DNA from: DATAEK01 sp036258055
Lineage (GTDB): Bacteria; Acidobacteriota; Vicinamibacteria; Vicinamibacterales; 2-12-FULL-66-21
Assembly: GCA_036258055.1 (NCBI GenBank)
Contig: DATAEK010000372.1
Location: forward strand, 1-64,000
DNA length: 64,000 bases
Direction of reading: 5' to 3'
The notes under the pieces were generated by a model. The model was not told the DNA's origin and did not search any database. It saw only the letters and a program-made list of their open reading frames with translations. The translations under genes and the position numbers were made by a program. Shown here piece after piece: positions 31,793 through 40,856 of the stretch (positions are counted from its first letter, which is position 1; each line of letters opens with the position of its first letter).

Positions 31793-33837
31793 AAATCGTC
31801 CTGCCGTGGCTCTCGGAGCTCGTGGCCGTGCCCGGAGATCCGGAGCGCGTCGCGCGCGAGATCGCGCTGCGCGGCTTCGAGGTCGCCAGCGTCGAGACCG
31901 GCCGGATCCCGGCGATCGATTTCGAGATCACCGCGAACCGGCCGGACTGCCTGAGCCACGTCGGCCTCGCGCGCGAAGCTTCCGCGATCTGGCGGCTGCC
32001 GTTGACGATGCCGGATCTGAGCATGCCGGCGGCGGGACCTGAAGAAGCGCTCAGCGTGAGCGTCGAAGATGCTGAGCTCTGCCCGAGATACTGCGCGCAG
32101 GTCTTCGAGGTGTCGATCGCGCGTTCGCCCGAGTGGCTGGTCGAGCGGCTCGAGGCCGCCGGCGTCCGCCCCATCAACAACATCGTCGACGTCACCAACT
32201 ACGTGATGCTCGAGCTCGGTCAGCCGATGCACGCGTTCGATCTCGCTCGACTCGCAGGACGCGCGATCGTCGTCAGACGCGCGCGCGCGGGCGAACGGCT
32301 GCGCACGCTCGACGGCGTCGATCGAACGCTCGAGCCGGACATGCTGGTCATCGCCGACGCGGCACGTGCATCGGCCGTGGGTGGTGTGATGGGCGGTGGC
32401 GATTCCGAGATCGGTGACGCCACGACGCTCATCGCGCTCGAGAGCGCGTACTTTCATGCACCGTCGGTGCGACGGACGAGCAAGCGTCTGGGCCTCAAGA
32501 CGGAAGCATCGATTCGCTTCGAGCGCGGCGCCGACGTCGAATGCCCGCCCCTTGGGATTCGAAGAGCTGCGGCACTCTTTCATCGGATCGGCGCTGGCCG
32601 GCCGCGGGGAGGGATGATCGACGTCTACCCGACCCGGAAGGCCCCTGTGCAGCTTCGGCTGCGGCAAAGCCGGATCGGTCGCGTACTCGGCATGGAGGTT
32701 CCCGAAGCCGACATCCCGCGGATCCTCGAGCCGCTCGGATTCGGCGTCGGCGCACGGACGACCGAACCGGAGCCCGGTTGGACGATCGACGTCCCGACGT
32801 TCCGCGTCGACGTGACCCGCGAGGTCGATCTCATCGAAGACGTTGGACGCCATCACGGCTTCGACCGCTTGCCGGTGACGTTCCCGCCGCTCGATTCGCC
32901 GCAACCCGCGCCTGACCCGCGGATCGGGCGCGACCGCCGGGTGCGGCACGTGCTCCTGGCGTCGGGGTTCTCCGAAGCTGTGACCTTCGCGTTCATCGAA
33001 CGTCAAGCCGCTCAGCCGTTCTGCGAACCAGGCTGGGAACCGTATGCGATTGCGAATCCGTTGTCGGAGAAGTTCGCGGTGCTGCGCCCGTCGCTGATTC
33101 CCGGTCTGCTCGATTCCGCCGCGTACAACCGCCGCCGGGAACGCCGAGATGTCCGGCTCTTCGAGACGGGCAGCCGCTTCACTATCGAAGGCGAAGGGCG
33201 GGCGGTGGCGTTCGTGTGGTCCGGCGCAGCCGCGGAACCGCACTGGTCACAGCCGACGAGGCCGGCCGACTTTTTCGACGCGAAAGGAACGCTCGAGCAG
33301 ATCGCCGCGGCGTTCGGCGTCGAGGCGGAGTTCTCGCCGCTCGACGTCGGGATGCTGGTAGCCGGGCGGTCCGCGGAAATGCGGATCGCGCGAAACGGCA
33401 CGACGACGCGCGTGGGAATCGTCGGACAGCTGCATCCGGCCGTCACGGAAAGCCGCGGCTTCCCGGCGTCAGAGGAGATCTACGCCGGCGAAATCGACCT
33501 GGATCGGTTGAGCCCGGGCTCGGAACGAGACGACCTCCGAACCGAACCGCTCCCCCGGTTTCCGTCGATCGTCAGAGACGTCTCAATCCTGATCGACGAA
33601 GCCTTGCCTGCTGCAGCGGTTCGTGGCACTATCCGTTCGGCGGCTCCTGAAACGCTCGTATCGATCGTCGAGTTCGATCGGTATCATGGAAAGGGCGTTC
33701 CTGAAGGCCGCACGAGTTTGTCGCTGCGCCTGACCTTCCGCGCCTCGGATCGAACGATGACCGACGAGGAAGCTCAGAGCGCGACCGAACGGATCGTCGA
33801 CGCGCTGAGAGCTGCTCACGGGGCCGAGCAGCGTTAG
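31789..33837 (+). CDS. pheT: Phenylalanine--tRNA ligase beta subunit, short form without the N-terminal OB-fold domain
   Basis: 682 residues from GTG at 31789, against about 795 for E. coli PheT. After the opening 37 residues (KIVLPWLSELVAVPGDPERVAREIALRGFEVASV) the sequence goes straight to DFEITANRPDCLSHVGLAREASAI. The EMAP/tRNA-binding OB-fold of about 110 residues normally between them is absent. B3/B4 editing domain (NNIVDVTNYVMLELGQPMHAFDL), B5, the inactive class II core and the C-terminal anticodon-binding FDX-ACB domain (FPSIVRDVSILIDEALP) are intact. No frameshift is seen, so this looks like a stable short form. It overlaps pheS by four bases. Confidence 0.96.
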   Translation: MKIVLPWLSELVAVPGDPERVAREIALRGFEVASVETGRIPAIDFEITANRPDCLSHVGLAREASAIWRLPLTMPDLSMPAAGPEEALSVSVEDAELCPRYCAQVFEVSIARSPEWLVERLEAAGVRPINNIVDVTNYVMLELGQPMHAFDLARLAGRAIVVRRARAGERLRTLDGVDRTLEPDMLVIADAARASAVGGVMGGGDSEIGDATTLIALESAYFHAPSVRRTSKRLGLKTEASIRFERGADVECPPLGIRRAAALFHRIGAGRPRGGMIDVYPTRKAPVQLRLRQSRIGRVLGMEVPEADIPRILEPLGFGVGARTTEPEPGWTIDVPTFRVDVTREVDLIEDVGRHHGFDRLPVTFPPLDSPQPAPDPRIGRDRRVRHVLLASGFSEAVTFAFIERQAAQPFCEPGWEPYAIANPLSEKFAVLRPSLIPGLLDSAAYNRRRERRDVRLFETGSRFTIEGEGRAVAFVWSGAAAEPHWSQPTRPADFFDAKGTLEQIAAAFGVEAEFSPLDVGMLVAGRSAEMRIARNGTTTRVGIVGQLHPAVTESRGFPASEEIYAGEIDLDRLSPGSERDDLRTEPLPRFPSIVRDVSILIDEALPAAAVRGTIRSAAPETLVSIVEFDRYHGKGVPEGRTSLSLRLTFRASDRTMTDEEAQSATERIVDALRAAHGAEQR

Positions 33838-33893
33838 CGGCGTCCTGGTACCAGCAATTATTCAGCAAGCGAACTGGAACAAGGAGTTACGGC

Positions 33894-34175
33894 TTGGCCA
33901 AAGCAGTTGCGACCCGAGGAATCGATCTCGAGCCGATTGATCGTCTGGAAGAGAAGATCAAAGCGCTCGTCGGCATGATCGAACGGCTTCGAGCCGAACA
34001 GGTCCGGATGGCGGACGAGAATACGCGACTCGTCCGCGAGCTCGACTCGGCCCGCGCACGGCTCGCTGAAGCCGAGGGCGCAGGTGCGGAAATCGCCGCG
34101 CTGCGTGAGGAGCGCGATCTCATCCGCAGCCGCGTAGGCGAGATGCTCCAGCACATCGAGAGCCTCAATCTATAA
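33894..34175 (+). CDS. coiled-coil protein, ZapB-like
   Basis: 93 residues from TTG at 33894 behind an AAGGAG ribosome site seven bases upstream. The whole protein is predicted coiled coil (IDRLEEKIKALVGMIERLRAEQVRMADENTRLVRELDSARARL). Position directly upstream of zapA, together with size and structure, suggests a ZapB-like division protein that would bridge Z-ring filaments through ZapA. The similarity is of type rather than a proven orthology. Confidence 0.65.
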   Translation: MAKAVATRGIDLEPIDRLEEKIKALVGMIERLRAEQVRMADENTRLVRELDSARARLAEAEGAGAEIAALREERDLIRSRVGEMLQHIESLNL

Positions 34176-34208
34176 TCGGGCGCGCGAAGCGAGCCCTGCT
34201 TTCTTTCT

Positions 34209-34526
34209 ATGGATCAGCCCGTCCGCGTTTTCCACGTCGAGATTCACGGGCAACGGTATCCGATCCGCAGCTCGCTCGACGGGACGTACGTCGCCGAGCT
34301 GGCGGCGTATGTCGACGATCGGATGCGCCTGGCGGCGAAGGAATGTCCGGCTGGGGACACGCTCAAGATTGCGGTCTTGGCGGCCCTCAACATCGCCGAC
34401 GAGTATTTCCGCTCTGGCGACGAGGTCCGAGATCAGAACGTGACCGTCCGCGACCGGGCCAAACAGCTCGAGCGCATCCTGGATATGGCCCTGGGGCTCG
34501 GCGAGCCGCGAGCAGCAGCAGGCTGA
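34209..34526 (+). CDS. zapA: Cell division protein ZapA
   Basis: 105 residues. ZapA binds FtsZ polymers and stabilises the Z ring. The N-terminal globular domain shows VFHVEIHGQRYPIRSSLDGTYVAELAAYVDDRM, followed by the C-terminal helix that dimerises (LKIAVLAALNIADEYFRSGDEVRDQN...). It is 33 bp downstream of the ZapB-like gene and upstream of the 6S RNA. Confidence 0.9.
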   Translation: MDQPVRVFHVEIHGQRYPIRSSLDGTYVAELAAYVDDRMRLAAKECPAGDTLKIAVLAALNIADEYFRSGDEVRDQNVTVRDRAKQLERILDMALGLGEPRAAAG

Positions 34527-34555
34527 GGGATCCTGTCGCCTCGAACCAGGAATTC

Positions 34556-34585
34556 TCGACGGCTGCCCGCCGACTGAAGTAAGAT
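34556..34585 (+). promoter_or_regulatory. probable promoter of the 6S RNA
   Basis: TAAGAT at 34580-34585 as a -10 element, with TCGACG (34556-34561) 18 bp upstream as a weak -35. Expected start of transcription is near 34592-34598, at the predicted 5' end of 6S RNA. Confidence 0.5.
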
Positions 34586-34597
34586 CTTCCTCAGGAG

Positions 34598-34792
34598 CTT
34601 TGAGTTCCCTGCTTTGTGCGTGATGGTTCGGAGGCTCGTTTGAGCCAACGTTTCAACATAAGAGAATCGCGACGCTGCGTGGTGAGCATGCCTCTGCAAG
34701 AGGAAGCCTGAAGCGCGGCTTGTGCAGCGGTTCCACCTGCTTTACGCAGGTTCATCCGACCTCCCCACACGGCAAAGCGGGGCCCTTCTCCT
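34598..34792 (+). ncRNA. ssrS: 6S RNA (SsrS)
   Basis: About 195 nt between zapA and rny, a standard location. The 5' part GAGTTCCCTGCTTTGTGCGTG pairs with the 3' part CACACGGCAAAGCGGGGCCCTTCTC to form the closing stem. In between lie family-like segments: GGTTCGGAGGCTCGTTTGAGCC, then GGTGAGCATGCC, AAGAGGAAGCCT, and a terminal CCACCTGC-TTTAC-GCAGGTT hairpin. 6S RNA mimics an open promoter and sequesters sigma-70 RNA polymerase in stationary phase. Ends are my estimate. Confidence 0.8.
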
Positions 34793-35021
34793 GCCCATCA
34801 CTGGTTGGCCCGGCTGCCGGACCGCGATCCGGCGGTCGCCGGATGTGACGAAGCTGGCACGCCGCTGCTGCGCGGAACGTTGAGCTGACCGTCAGGCGCA
34901 CCGACCGGGTGCCCTTCCAGGACCAGCGGGTTCGCGGCCGCAGCCGGCCGCCTGCGTGTCGGAGCGCCCGGCGGGATTTACGCAGGGCCCCGAGCCTTGC
35001 GCGACTGCGACAGGCACACGC

Positions 35022-36584
35022 ATGGGTCTTCTCATAAACATCGCCGTCACGACCGGCATCTCCGGTGGGCTCTTCCTGTTCTGGCTCGTCGGCCGCCGTC
35101 GTCTGGCGGACGACGCGGTCGAGCGGGCCCTCGAGGAAGCCGACCGACTCACCAAGCAAGCCCAACGCGATTCCGAGAGCCTGCGAAAAGAAGCCTCGAT
35201 CGAGGCCCGCGAGAAAGCGCACGAGATCGCCGAGCAGGCGGAACTGCTGGCACGCGAACGCCGGCAGGAAATCGTCGGGCTCGAACAGATCCTCGCGGAC
35301 AAAACGCGCGTCCTCGCCGACCGGATCTCGGCAACGGATCGGCTCGAGCAGGATCTCCGCGCGCGCGACAAACACGTCCGTCAAACCGAGCAGGCAGTCA
35401 CGAGCGCGCACACGCGCGCCGAGCAGCTCATCGCCGAACGGCAGCGCGAGCTGCAGCGGGTGGCCGGAATGACTGCCGACGAAGCGCGCGATCTGCTGCT
35501 GAAGCAGCTCGAGTCGGATGCGCGCCGTGACGCGGCGAACCTCATCAAGCGACTCGAGGCGGAAGCGCGCGAGACGGCCGCCACTCGAGCACAGCAGATC
35601 ATCACCGACGCCATCCAGCGAAGCGCCGCCGAGCACGCGATCGAAACGACGGTCTCGGTCGTAGACCTTCCCAGCGACGACATGAAGGGGCGGATCATCG
35701 GTCGCGAAGGGCGCAACATCCGTGCGCTCGAGACGGCCACGGGCGTCGAGCTGATTGTGGACGACACGCCCGGTGCAATCATTCTCTCCAGTTTCGATCC
35801 CTACCGCCGCGAGGTGGCCAGACGTGCGATCGAACGGCTGATCGCGGACGGCCGCATCCATCCCGCCCGCATCGAAGAGGTGGTCGAGAAGGTGAAGACC
35901 GAGATGGAGGAAACCGTCCGGCGTGAAGGCGAAGCCGCAGCCTTCGAGCTCGGGCTGTACGATCTCCATCCGGACGTCGTCCGGCTCATGGGCCGTCTGA
36001 AATTCCGCACGAGCTACGGGCAGAACGTGCTGAATCACTCCCAGGAAGTCGCGTTTCTCGCCGGAATCATGGCCAAGGAAATCGGGCTCAACAGCCATGT
36101 CGCCGTGCGTGCGGCGTTCCTCCACGACATCGGAAAAGCGATCGATCGCGATCTCCAGGGCACGCACCTCGAGCTCGGCCTCGACTTCCTCCGCAAACAC
36201 AACGAGAGCGAACCGGTGCTGCAAGCGGTGGCGGCTCATCACATGGACATCGACTGGCCGTCGCTCGAGGCGATGATCGTTCAGGCCGCCGATGCCATTT
36301 CCGCTGCCCGTCCTGGCGCGCGGCGGGACATCCTCGAGTCCTACGTCAAACGTCTCGAAAAGCTCGAAGGCATCGCCGACTCGTTCCAGGGAGTGTCCAA
36401 GGCATTTGCGCTCCAGGCCGGCCGCGAAATCCGCATCGTGGTCGAGAGCGACCGGGTGTCGGACGAGGAGACGGTGTGGCTCTCGAAGGACATCGCGCGC
36501 CGCATCGAGAACGAGCTCGAATACCCAGGTCAGATCAAAGTCACGGTCATCAGAGAGACGCGGGCCGTTGAGTACGCCCGGTAG
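35022..36584 (+). CDS. rny: Ribonuclease Y
   Basis: 520 residues from ATG at 35022. RNase Y is a membrane-anchored endoribonuclease that starts mRNA decay. One N-terminal transmembrane segment (GLLINIAVTTGISGGLFLFWLVG) is followed by a long coiled coil (residues about 35-195), a KH domain (VVDLPSDDMKGRIIGREGRNIRALE) and an HD domain (LNHSQEVAFLAGIMAKEIG; AAFLHDIGKAID; AAHHMDIDW). It ends with the C-terminal conserved region. A weak ribosome site precedes the ATG; a longer frame from 34956 runs into the RNA-rich region and is not used. The gene order 6S RNA-rny is conserved. Confidence 0.96.
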   Translation: MGLLINIAVTTGISGGLFLFWLVGRRRLADDAVERALEEADRLTKQAQRDSESLRKEASIEAREKAHEIAEQAELLARERRQEIVGLEQILADKTRVLADRISATDRLEQDLRARDKHVRQTEQAVTSAHTRAEQLIAERQRELQRVAGMTADEARDLLLKQLESDARRDAANLIKRLEAEARETAATRAQQIITDAIQRSAAEHAIETTVSVVDLPSDDMKGRIIGREGRNIRALETATGVELIVDDTPGAIILSSFDPYRREVARRAIERLIADGRIHPARIEEVVEKVKTEMEETVRREGEAAAFELGLYDLHPDVVRLMGRLKFRTSYGQNVLNHSQEVAFLAGIMAKEIGLNSHVAVRAAFLHDIGKAIDRDLQGTHLELGLDFLRKHNESEPVLQAVAAHHMDIDWPSLEAMIVQAADAISAARPGARRDILESYVKRLEKLEGIADSFQGVSKAFALQAGREIRIVVESDRVSDEETVWLSKDIARRIENELEYPGQIKVTVIRETRAVEYAR

Positions 36585-36649
36585 CACCGGATGGACCAGC
36601 GACGCCGCATGACCACCACGCGAGTCAGCAACGCTCCTGGCCGATATCA

Positions 36650-37690
36650 GTGACCTCTCCATCCAGGGGTCAGGTGGCTCCCCCGGTCTCGGCCGTCGGC
36701 GAACGAGGCCTGATCGATCGAATCCGGCGGCGCCTTCCTGCTCCTCCAGCCTCCCTCGTCGTTGGTATCGGTGACGATGCCGCGGTTTCGCTGCCTGAGA
36801 GAGGCTCGCTCCAGGTGCTGACGACCGACGCGATGGTCGAAGGGGTGCACTTCGACCGTCGTTTCTCGTCGCTGTTCGACGTCGGGTACAAATCCCTCGC
36901 CGTGAACATCAGCGACGTGGCTGCGATGGGCGCGACGCCCAGCCTCGCGCTGCTTTCCCTGATGCTGCCCGACGCCACCACCGAGGAAGACGTGGACCTG
37001 CTGATCGACGGGCTCGTCGCGCTCGCGTCGCCGTTTCGCATTACCATCGCGGGCGGCAACATCACGCGCTCGCCAGGTCCGCTCATCGTCGACATCACGC
37101 TGACGGGATCCGTGCGGCCGAGGCGGGTGCTCACGCGCGGCGGTGCACGTCCTGGCGACGGGCTGTACGTCACGGGGACTGTGGGCGCGGCGGCAGCAGG
37201 ACTGGGCTGGCTCCGTGATTGCGCCGCGAGCCCGGAGAGCAGACCTGAGGATCCTGGCCTCGCCGAGTGCGTCATCCGCTACAAGCGTCCCGAGCCGCGA
37301 CTACGTATTGGCGCCTTGCTCGGACGGACGCGAACCGCGACGGCGTGCATGGATTTGAGCGACGGGCTGGGCGACGCGGTTCGGCAACTCTCGGAGATGA
37401 GCCGTGCGGGCGCGAAAATCGACGCCGACTTGCTACCCGTCCCGCCGGCCGCGGCTACCTGGTTTGCAACGAAATCGCCCGACCCCATTCGTGCGGTCGT
37501 TGCGGGAGGAGATGACTACGAATTGCTTTTCACCGTGCCTCCTCGCCGTAAGCGCGCGCTCAAGGCCGTCGTTTCGCAGGCCAAGGGCGTCAGCGTCACG
37601 TGTATCGGCCAGATTGTGAAGGGTGAAGGCGCTGTGCTCGTTCGACAGGGCCGTGCGGAACCGCTTCCAGAAGGATTCGCTCACTTCTGA
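36650..37690 (+). CDS. thiL: Thiamine-monophosphate kinase
   Basis: 346 residues from GTG at 36650. Phosphorylates thiamine phosphate to thiamine diphosphate. It belongs to the AIR synthase/PurM fold: the ATP-binding GIGDDAAV, TTDAMVEGVHFD, SLAVNISDVAAMGATP, TIAGGNITRS, SLDLSDGLGD-like stretch (TACMDLSDGLGDAV) and VVAGGDDYELLFTV motifs are present. The nearby V at residue 9 (GTG) is an alternative start. It lies 65 bp after rny and 7 bp before the DUF2062 gene. Confidence 0.93.
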   Translation: MTSPSRGQVAPPVSAVGERGLIDRIRRRLPAPPASLVVGIGDDAAVSLPERGSLQVLTTDAMVEGVHFDRRFSSLFDVGYKSLAVNISDVAAMGATPSLALLSLMLPDATTEEDVDLLIDGLVALASPFRITIAGGNITRSPGPLIVDITLTGSVRPRRVLTRGGARPGDGLYVTGTVGAAAAGLGWLRDCAASPESRPEDPGLAECVIRYKRPEPRLRIGALLGRTRTATACMDLSDGLGDAVRQLSEMSRAGAKIDADLLPVPPAAATWFATKSPDPIRAVVAGGDDYELLFTVPPRRKRALKAVVSQAKGVSVTCIGQIVKGEGAVLVRQGRAEPLPEGFAHF

Positions 37691-37697
37691 CCCTGTC

Positions 37698-38198
37698 ATG
37701 AGCCCTTTCCCCCGCCTCAGGCGCTGGCTCGACCAGCTGTTGCACACGCACGACACGCCGCAGCGGACCGCGGCTGCGTACGCGCTCGGCGTCTTCTTCG
37801 GCTTCTCACCCCTCCTTGGCGCCCACACGCTGCTCGGACTGCTGTTTGCCTTCCTGCTGAATCTGAACCGCGTCGCCGTCATCCTCGGCATCTATTCGAA
37901 CCTGCCCTGGATTCTCCCGGCCTACTACACCCTCGCGACCATCGTCGGAGCCGCCATTCTCAGGGTCAAGGTCCCGCCCGGGCTGCTCCGAGAGCTGACC
38001 GAGGCCCTCACGGACTTCTCCTGGGTTGATTTCCGCCGGCTGCTGCACGCGCTGACACCGCTCGCGTGGGCGTTCGTCCTGGGCTCGACAATCGGCGCGA
38101 TCGTTCTGGCGGCCATCGCCTACAAAGTGTCGCTGGCCATGATCGTCACCCATCGGCGACGGCATGCCATGAAAGAGCTGGAACGAACAGATTCGTAA
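37698..38198 (+). CDS. DUF2062 membrane protein
   Basis: 166 residues. The DUF2062 pattern is clear: HTHDTPQRTAAAYALGVFFGFSPLLGAHTLLGLLFAFLLNLNRVAVILGIYSNLPWILPAYY. Three to four membrane segments are predicted, with a basic C-terminal tail (HRRRHAMKELERTDS). The function of DUF2062 proteins is unknown; they often sit near glycosyltransferase or lipid genes. It follows thiL by 7 bp and is probably cotranscribed with it. Confidence 0.8.
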   Translation: MSPFPRLRRWLDQLLHTHDTPQRTAAAYALGVFFGFSPLLGAHTLLGLLFAFLLNLNRVAVILGIYSNLPWILPAYYTLATIVGAAILRVKVPPGLLRELTEALTDFSWVDFRRLLHALTPLAWAFVLGSTIGAIVLAAIAYKVSLAMIVTHRRRHAMKELERTDS

Positions 38199-38315
38199 CG
38201 ACTTCCACGCCTACTCGGGTTGAGTATCAGGCCGGATCGGCCCTAGCCGATGCTTTGACGGAATGTCCCGCGGCCGGTATAGTGGAGATCCCCCAGCTGC
38301 CGTCGCAACCTGAGC

Positions 38316-38873
38316 ATGCTGCTGTCACGTTCGACTGGGCGGAAGATCTTTGCGACGGCTGTGGCCGCCTTCGCATTTGCCTCCCTGTACGAGGTGACAA
38401 CCCTCGATTCGCGGTACGCAGCGCGGCAGGCGGAGCTCCACGAGGCGGATGCCGTTCCGACGCCCGGCGCCAAACTGCGGTTCACGGCAACGGCGTACTG
38501 CAAGGGGACCACGACCGCGTCCGGGGTAAACGTCCAAACGGGAATAGCTGCCGCCGACCCTGACCTCCTGCCCGTAGGCTCGGTCATCCAGCTCGATCGG
38601 CTCGGCGAACGCTACAACGGCATCTACACGATCATGGACACGGGTCCGCGTGTCCAGGGGCGCCACGTCGACATCTACATGTGGAGCTGCAACGAAGCCC
38701 TTCAGCTCGGACGTCAGAGCGTCGCTCTCACCGTTCTCAGGCTAGGCTGGAATCCGCGCGCGAGCACCCCGCGCCTCGTCGACCGGTTGTTCAAGCAGCG
38801 TGAGGCCGCCGCGCAAGAGGCGTTGCCCTCGCGTCCGATCGGACAGTCGGCGCCGATCCCAATTCCCAAGTAA
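38316..38873 (+). CDS. 3D (Asp-Asp-Asp) domain protein, exported
   Basis: 185 residues. A hydrophobic N-terminal segment (residues 9-24) suggests export or membrane anchoring. The 3D domain, shared with MltA lytic transglycosylases and resuscitation-promoting factors, follows at about 50-135: FTATAYCKGTTTASGVNVQTGIAAADPDLLPVGSVIQL and YTIMDTGPRVQGRHVDIYM, with the three conserved Asp. This fold is a double-psi beta-barrel that can cleave peptidoglycan. The tail (AQEALPSRPIGQSAPIPIPK) is low complexity. The gene stands alone and faces the ABC transporter gene. Confidence 0.82.
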   Translation: MLLSRSTGRKIFATAVAAFAFASLYEVTTLDSRYAARQAELHEADAVPTPGAKLRFTATAYCKGTTTASGVNVQTGIAAADPDLLPVGSVIQLDRLGERYNGIYTIMDTGPRVQGRHVDIYMWSCNEALQLGRQSVALTVLRLGWNPRASTPRLVDRLFKQREAAAQEALPSRPIGQSAPIPIPK

Positions 38874-38880
38874 TCCTGCA

Positions 38881-38914
38881 GAACCCGAGAACCGGGAACC
38901 GACAACCTTAGAAC
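38881..38914. repeat. short GAACC-type heptamer-like array
   Basis: About four units of seven to eight bases (GAACCCGA, GAACCGG, GAACCGA, CAACCTTA) between the convergent 3D-domain gene and the ABC transporter gene, adjacent to the stop of the latter. Period is less exact than in other arrays. Confidence 0.6.
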
Positions 38915-38917
38915 ATC

Positions 38918-40729
38918 TCAGGAGGCCGGCTGCGCCTCCGGCACCCGCTCCTGATCCTTGTACTGAAGCTGATACAGCTTGTAATAGATCCCGCGCTGGG
39001 CCAGCAGCTGCTGATGGCTCCCCTCCTCCCGCAGCTGGCCGTGATGGAGCACGAGAATCTTGTCCATGTCCTGGATCGTGGAGAGGCGGTGGGCGATTGC
39101 GATGGTCGTCCGGCCGGCCATCAGCACATGGAGTGCGTCACGAATCAGAATCTCGGTCTCGGTGTCGACGCTCGACGTGGCCTCGTCGAGCACCAGGACG
39201 CGAGGATCGAACGCGAGCGCTCGGGCGAAAGAAAGGAGCTGCTTCTGACCGACCGATAGCGTCGCCCCGCGTTCCGCGACCGGACTGTCGTACCCGCGCG
39301 GCAGCCGATCGATGAACGCGCTGGCGTGCACAGCGGACGCGGCCGCGCGAACCGCCTGATCCGTGATGGCAGTGTTTCCGAGCCGGATGTTCTCGGCGAT
39401 GGTGCCCGAGAAGAGATGCACGTCCTGGAGAACGAGGCTGAACAGCCGCCGGAGATCGGCGAGCGGGATCTCACGAACGTCCACACCGTCGACGAGTATT
39501 CTGCCGCGGCTCACGTCGTAGAAGCGCAGGAGCAGGTTGATCAGCGTCGACTTCCCGGCGCCGGTGGCACCGACTACGCCCACGCGCTCGCCTGGCCGCA
39601 CCTCGAACGACACGTCACGCAGGACGTAATCCTCCGCGTTGTAGGCGAACCACACGCGATCGAAGACGATGTGGCCGCGGCTGCCGCGTTCGGCGGGCGT
39701 CGAGGCGCTCGACGCCGTTTTTGGAGACGTGATGGTGGCGGGCGTATCGAGCAACTTGAAGATTCGTTCCGACGAGGCCATCGCGGCCTGCAGGACGTTG
39801 AATTTCTCGGACATGTCGCTGATCGGCCGGAAGAATCGCTGTGAGTACAGCAGGAACGCGACGAGTGAACCGACGGTCATCGTGCCGCGGAGCGCCCATC
39901 CGCCCCCGAACCAGATGATCAGCGCCGAGGCCAGCGCGCCGATGACCTCGATCGCGGGGTAGAACACCGCGTAGTAGAAGATCGAGTCGACATTCGCATC
40001 GCGGTGGCGCTGATTCGTCTCGTCGAACCGCGCGAACGTCCGGCCTTCCTGGCGGAACAGCTGGACCGTCGCCATCCCCGTGATGTGCTCCTGGAGGAAG
40101 GCGTTGATCCGCGCGATCCAGGTACGGACGGTCCGGTAGTGCTCTCGGACGTTGCGCCTGAACCACTGCGTGACGAGCACGATGAGTGGCAGCACCGAGA
40201 AGGCCACGAGCGCGAGGCGCCAGTCCATCGTCACCAGGACGATCATGATGCCGGCCAGGGTGAAGACGTCGCCGAAGATCGACACGACACCGGCCGTAAA
40301 GAGATCGTTGAGCACGTCCACGTCGGTCGTGACCCGTGTCATCAGCCGGCCGACCGGGTTGCGATCGTAGAACTGCAGATCGAGCCGCTGCAGGTGCTGA
40401 TAGATCTGCATCCGCAGGTCGAACATGATCCGCTGCCCGGTGATTTGCAGCGTCCAGGTTTGAAGGTACTCGAGTGAGAACGACGCGAGCAGGATGACCA
40501 GGAAAGCAAGGGCGACACGGTTCAGACCTGCCAGATCGCCAGTCGCGATGTAGCGATCGATCACCAGCTTCATCAGGTAGGGTTGCGCGAGCTGCAGGAT
40601 CGATGCGCTGATGATCGCGGCGAGCGCAATCGCCACGTTCGCCTTGTACGGCCGGAGGTACCCGAGCAGCCGCCGCATCAACCGCGCGTCGTAGGCCTTA
40701 CCCAGGACTTCTTCTTCGTGGATGGACAT
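38918..40729 (-). CDS. ABC exporter half-transporter, catalytic partner of a heterodimer
   Basis: 603 residues: six membrane helices (residues 20-310) and an ATPase domain (350-590). Walker A GATGAGKST, Walker B VLVLDEATSSVD with the catalytic Glu, and H-loop IAHRLST are intact. The signature motif is LSVGQ rather than LSGGQ. In type IV heterodimeric exporters such as TM287/288 and BmrCD one ATP site is degenerate; the noncanonical signature here would face the degenerate Walker B of the neighbouring protein. Equal length (603) and tandem position support pairing. Likely substrates are lipids or drugs. Confidence 0.9.
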   Translation of the reverse strand: MSIHEEEVLGKAYDARLMRRLLGYLRPYKANVAIALAAIISASILQLAQPYLMKLVIDRYIATGDLAGLNRVALAFLVILLASFSLEYLQTWTLQITGQRIMFDLRMQIYQHLQRLDLQFYDRNPVGRLMTRVTTDVDVLNDLFTAGVVSIFGDVFTLAGIMIVLVTMDWRLALVAFSVLPLIVLVTQWFRRNVREHYRTVRTWIARINAFLQEHITGMATVQLFRQEGRTFARFDETNQRHRDANVDSIFYYAVFYPAIEVIGALASALIIWFGGGWALRGTMTVGSLVAFLLYSQRFFRPISDMSEKFNVLQAAMASSERIFKLLDTPATITSPKTASSASTPAERGSRGHIVFDRVWFAYNAEDYVLRDVSFEVRPGERVGVVGATGAGKSTLINLLLRFYDVSRGRILVDGVDVREIPLADLRRLFSLVLQDVHLFSGTIAENIRLGNTAITDQAVRAAASAVHASAFIDRLPRGYDSPVAERGATLSVGQKQLLSFARALAFDPRVLVLDEATSSVDTETEILIRDALHVLMAGRTTIAIAHRLSTIQDMDKILVLHHGQLREEGSHQQLLAQRGIYYKLYQLQYKDQERVPEAQPAS

Positions 40730-40784
40730 TCTCGGGGGAACTTATTCGACGCTCGGCCCAGGGTCGCACCGTTGTCGCGCCCAT

Positions 40785-40854
40785 TTGCCCTTTACCATCT
40801 ACCCTTTACCATTTGCCCTTTGCCCTTTGCCCTTTGCCCTTTGCCATTTACCAT
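40785..40854. repeat. TTGCCCT/TTACCAT heptamer array (10 units)
   Basis: Ten units in perfect phase over 70 bp: five TTGCCCT, three TTACCAT and two variants. It ends two bases from the stop codon of the ABC gene at 40857 and lies between the two ABC genes. Confidence 0.9.
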
Positions 40855-40856
40855 TC

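Noticed and set aside
34752..36662. A 636-residue minus-strand open frame over rny
   Set aside because: It is antisense to RNase Y and has no recognisable motifs.
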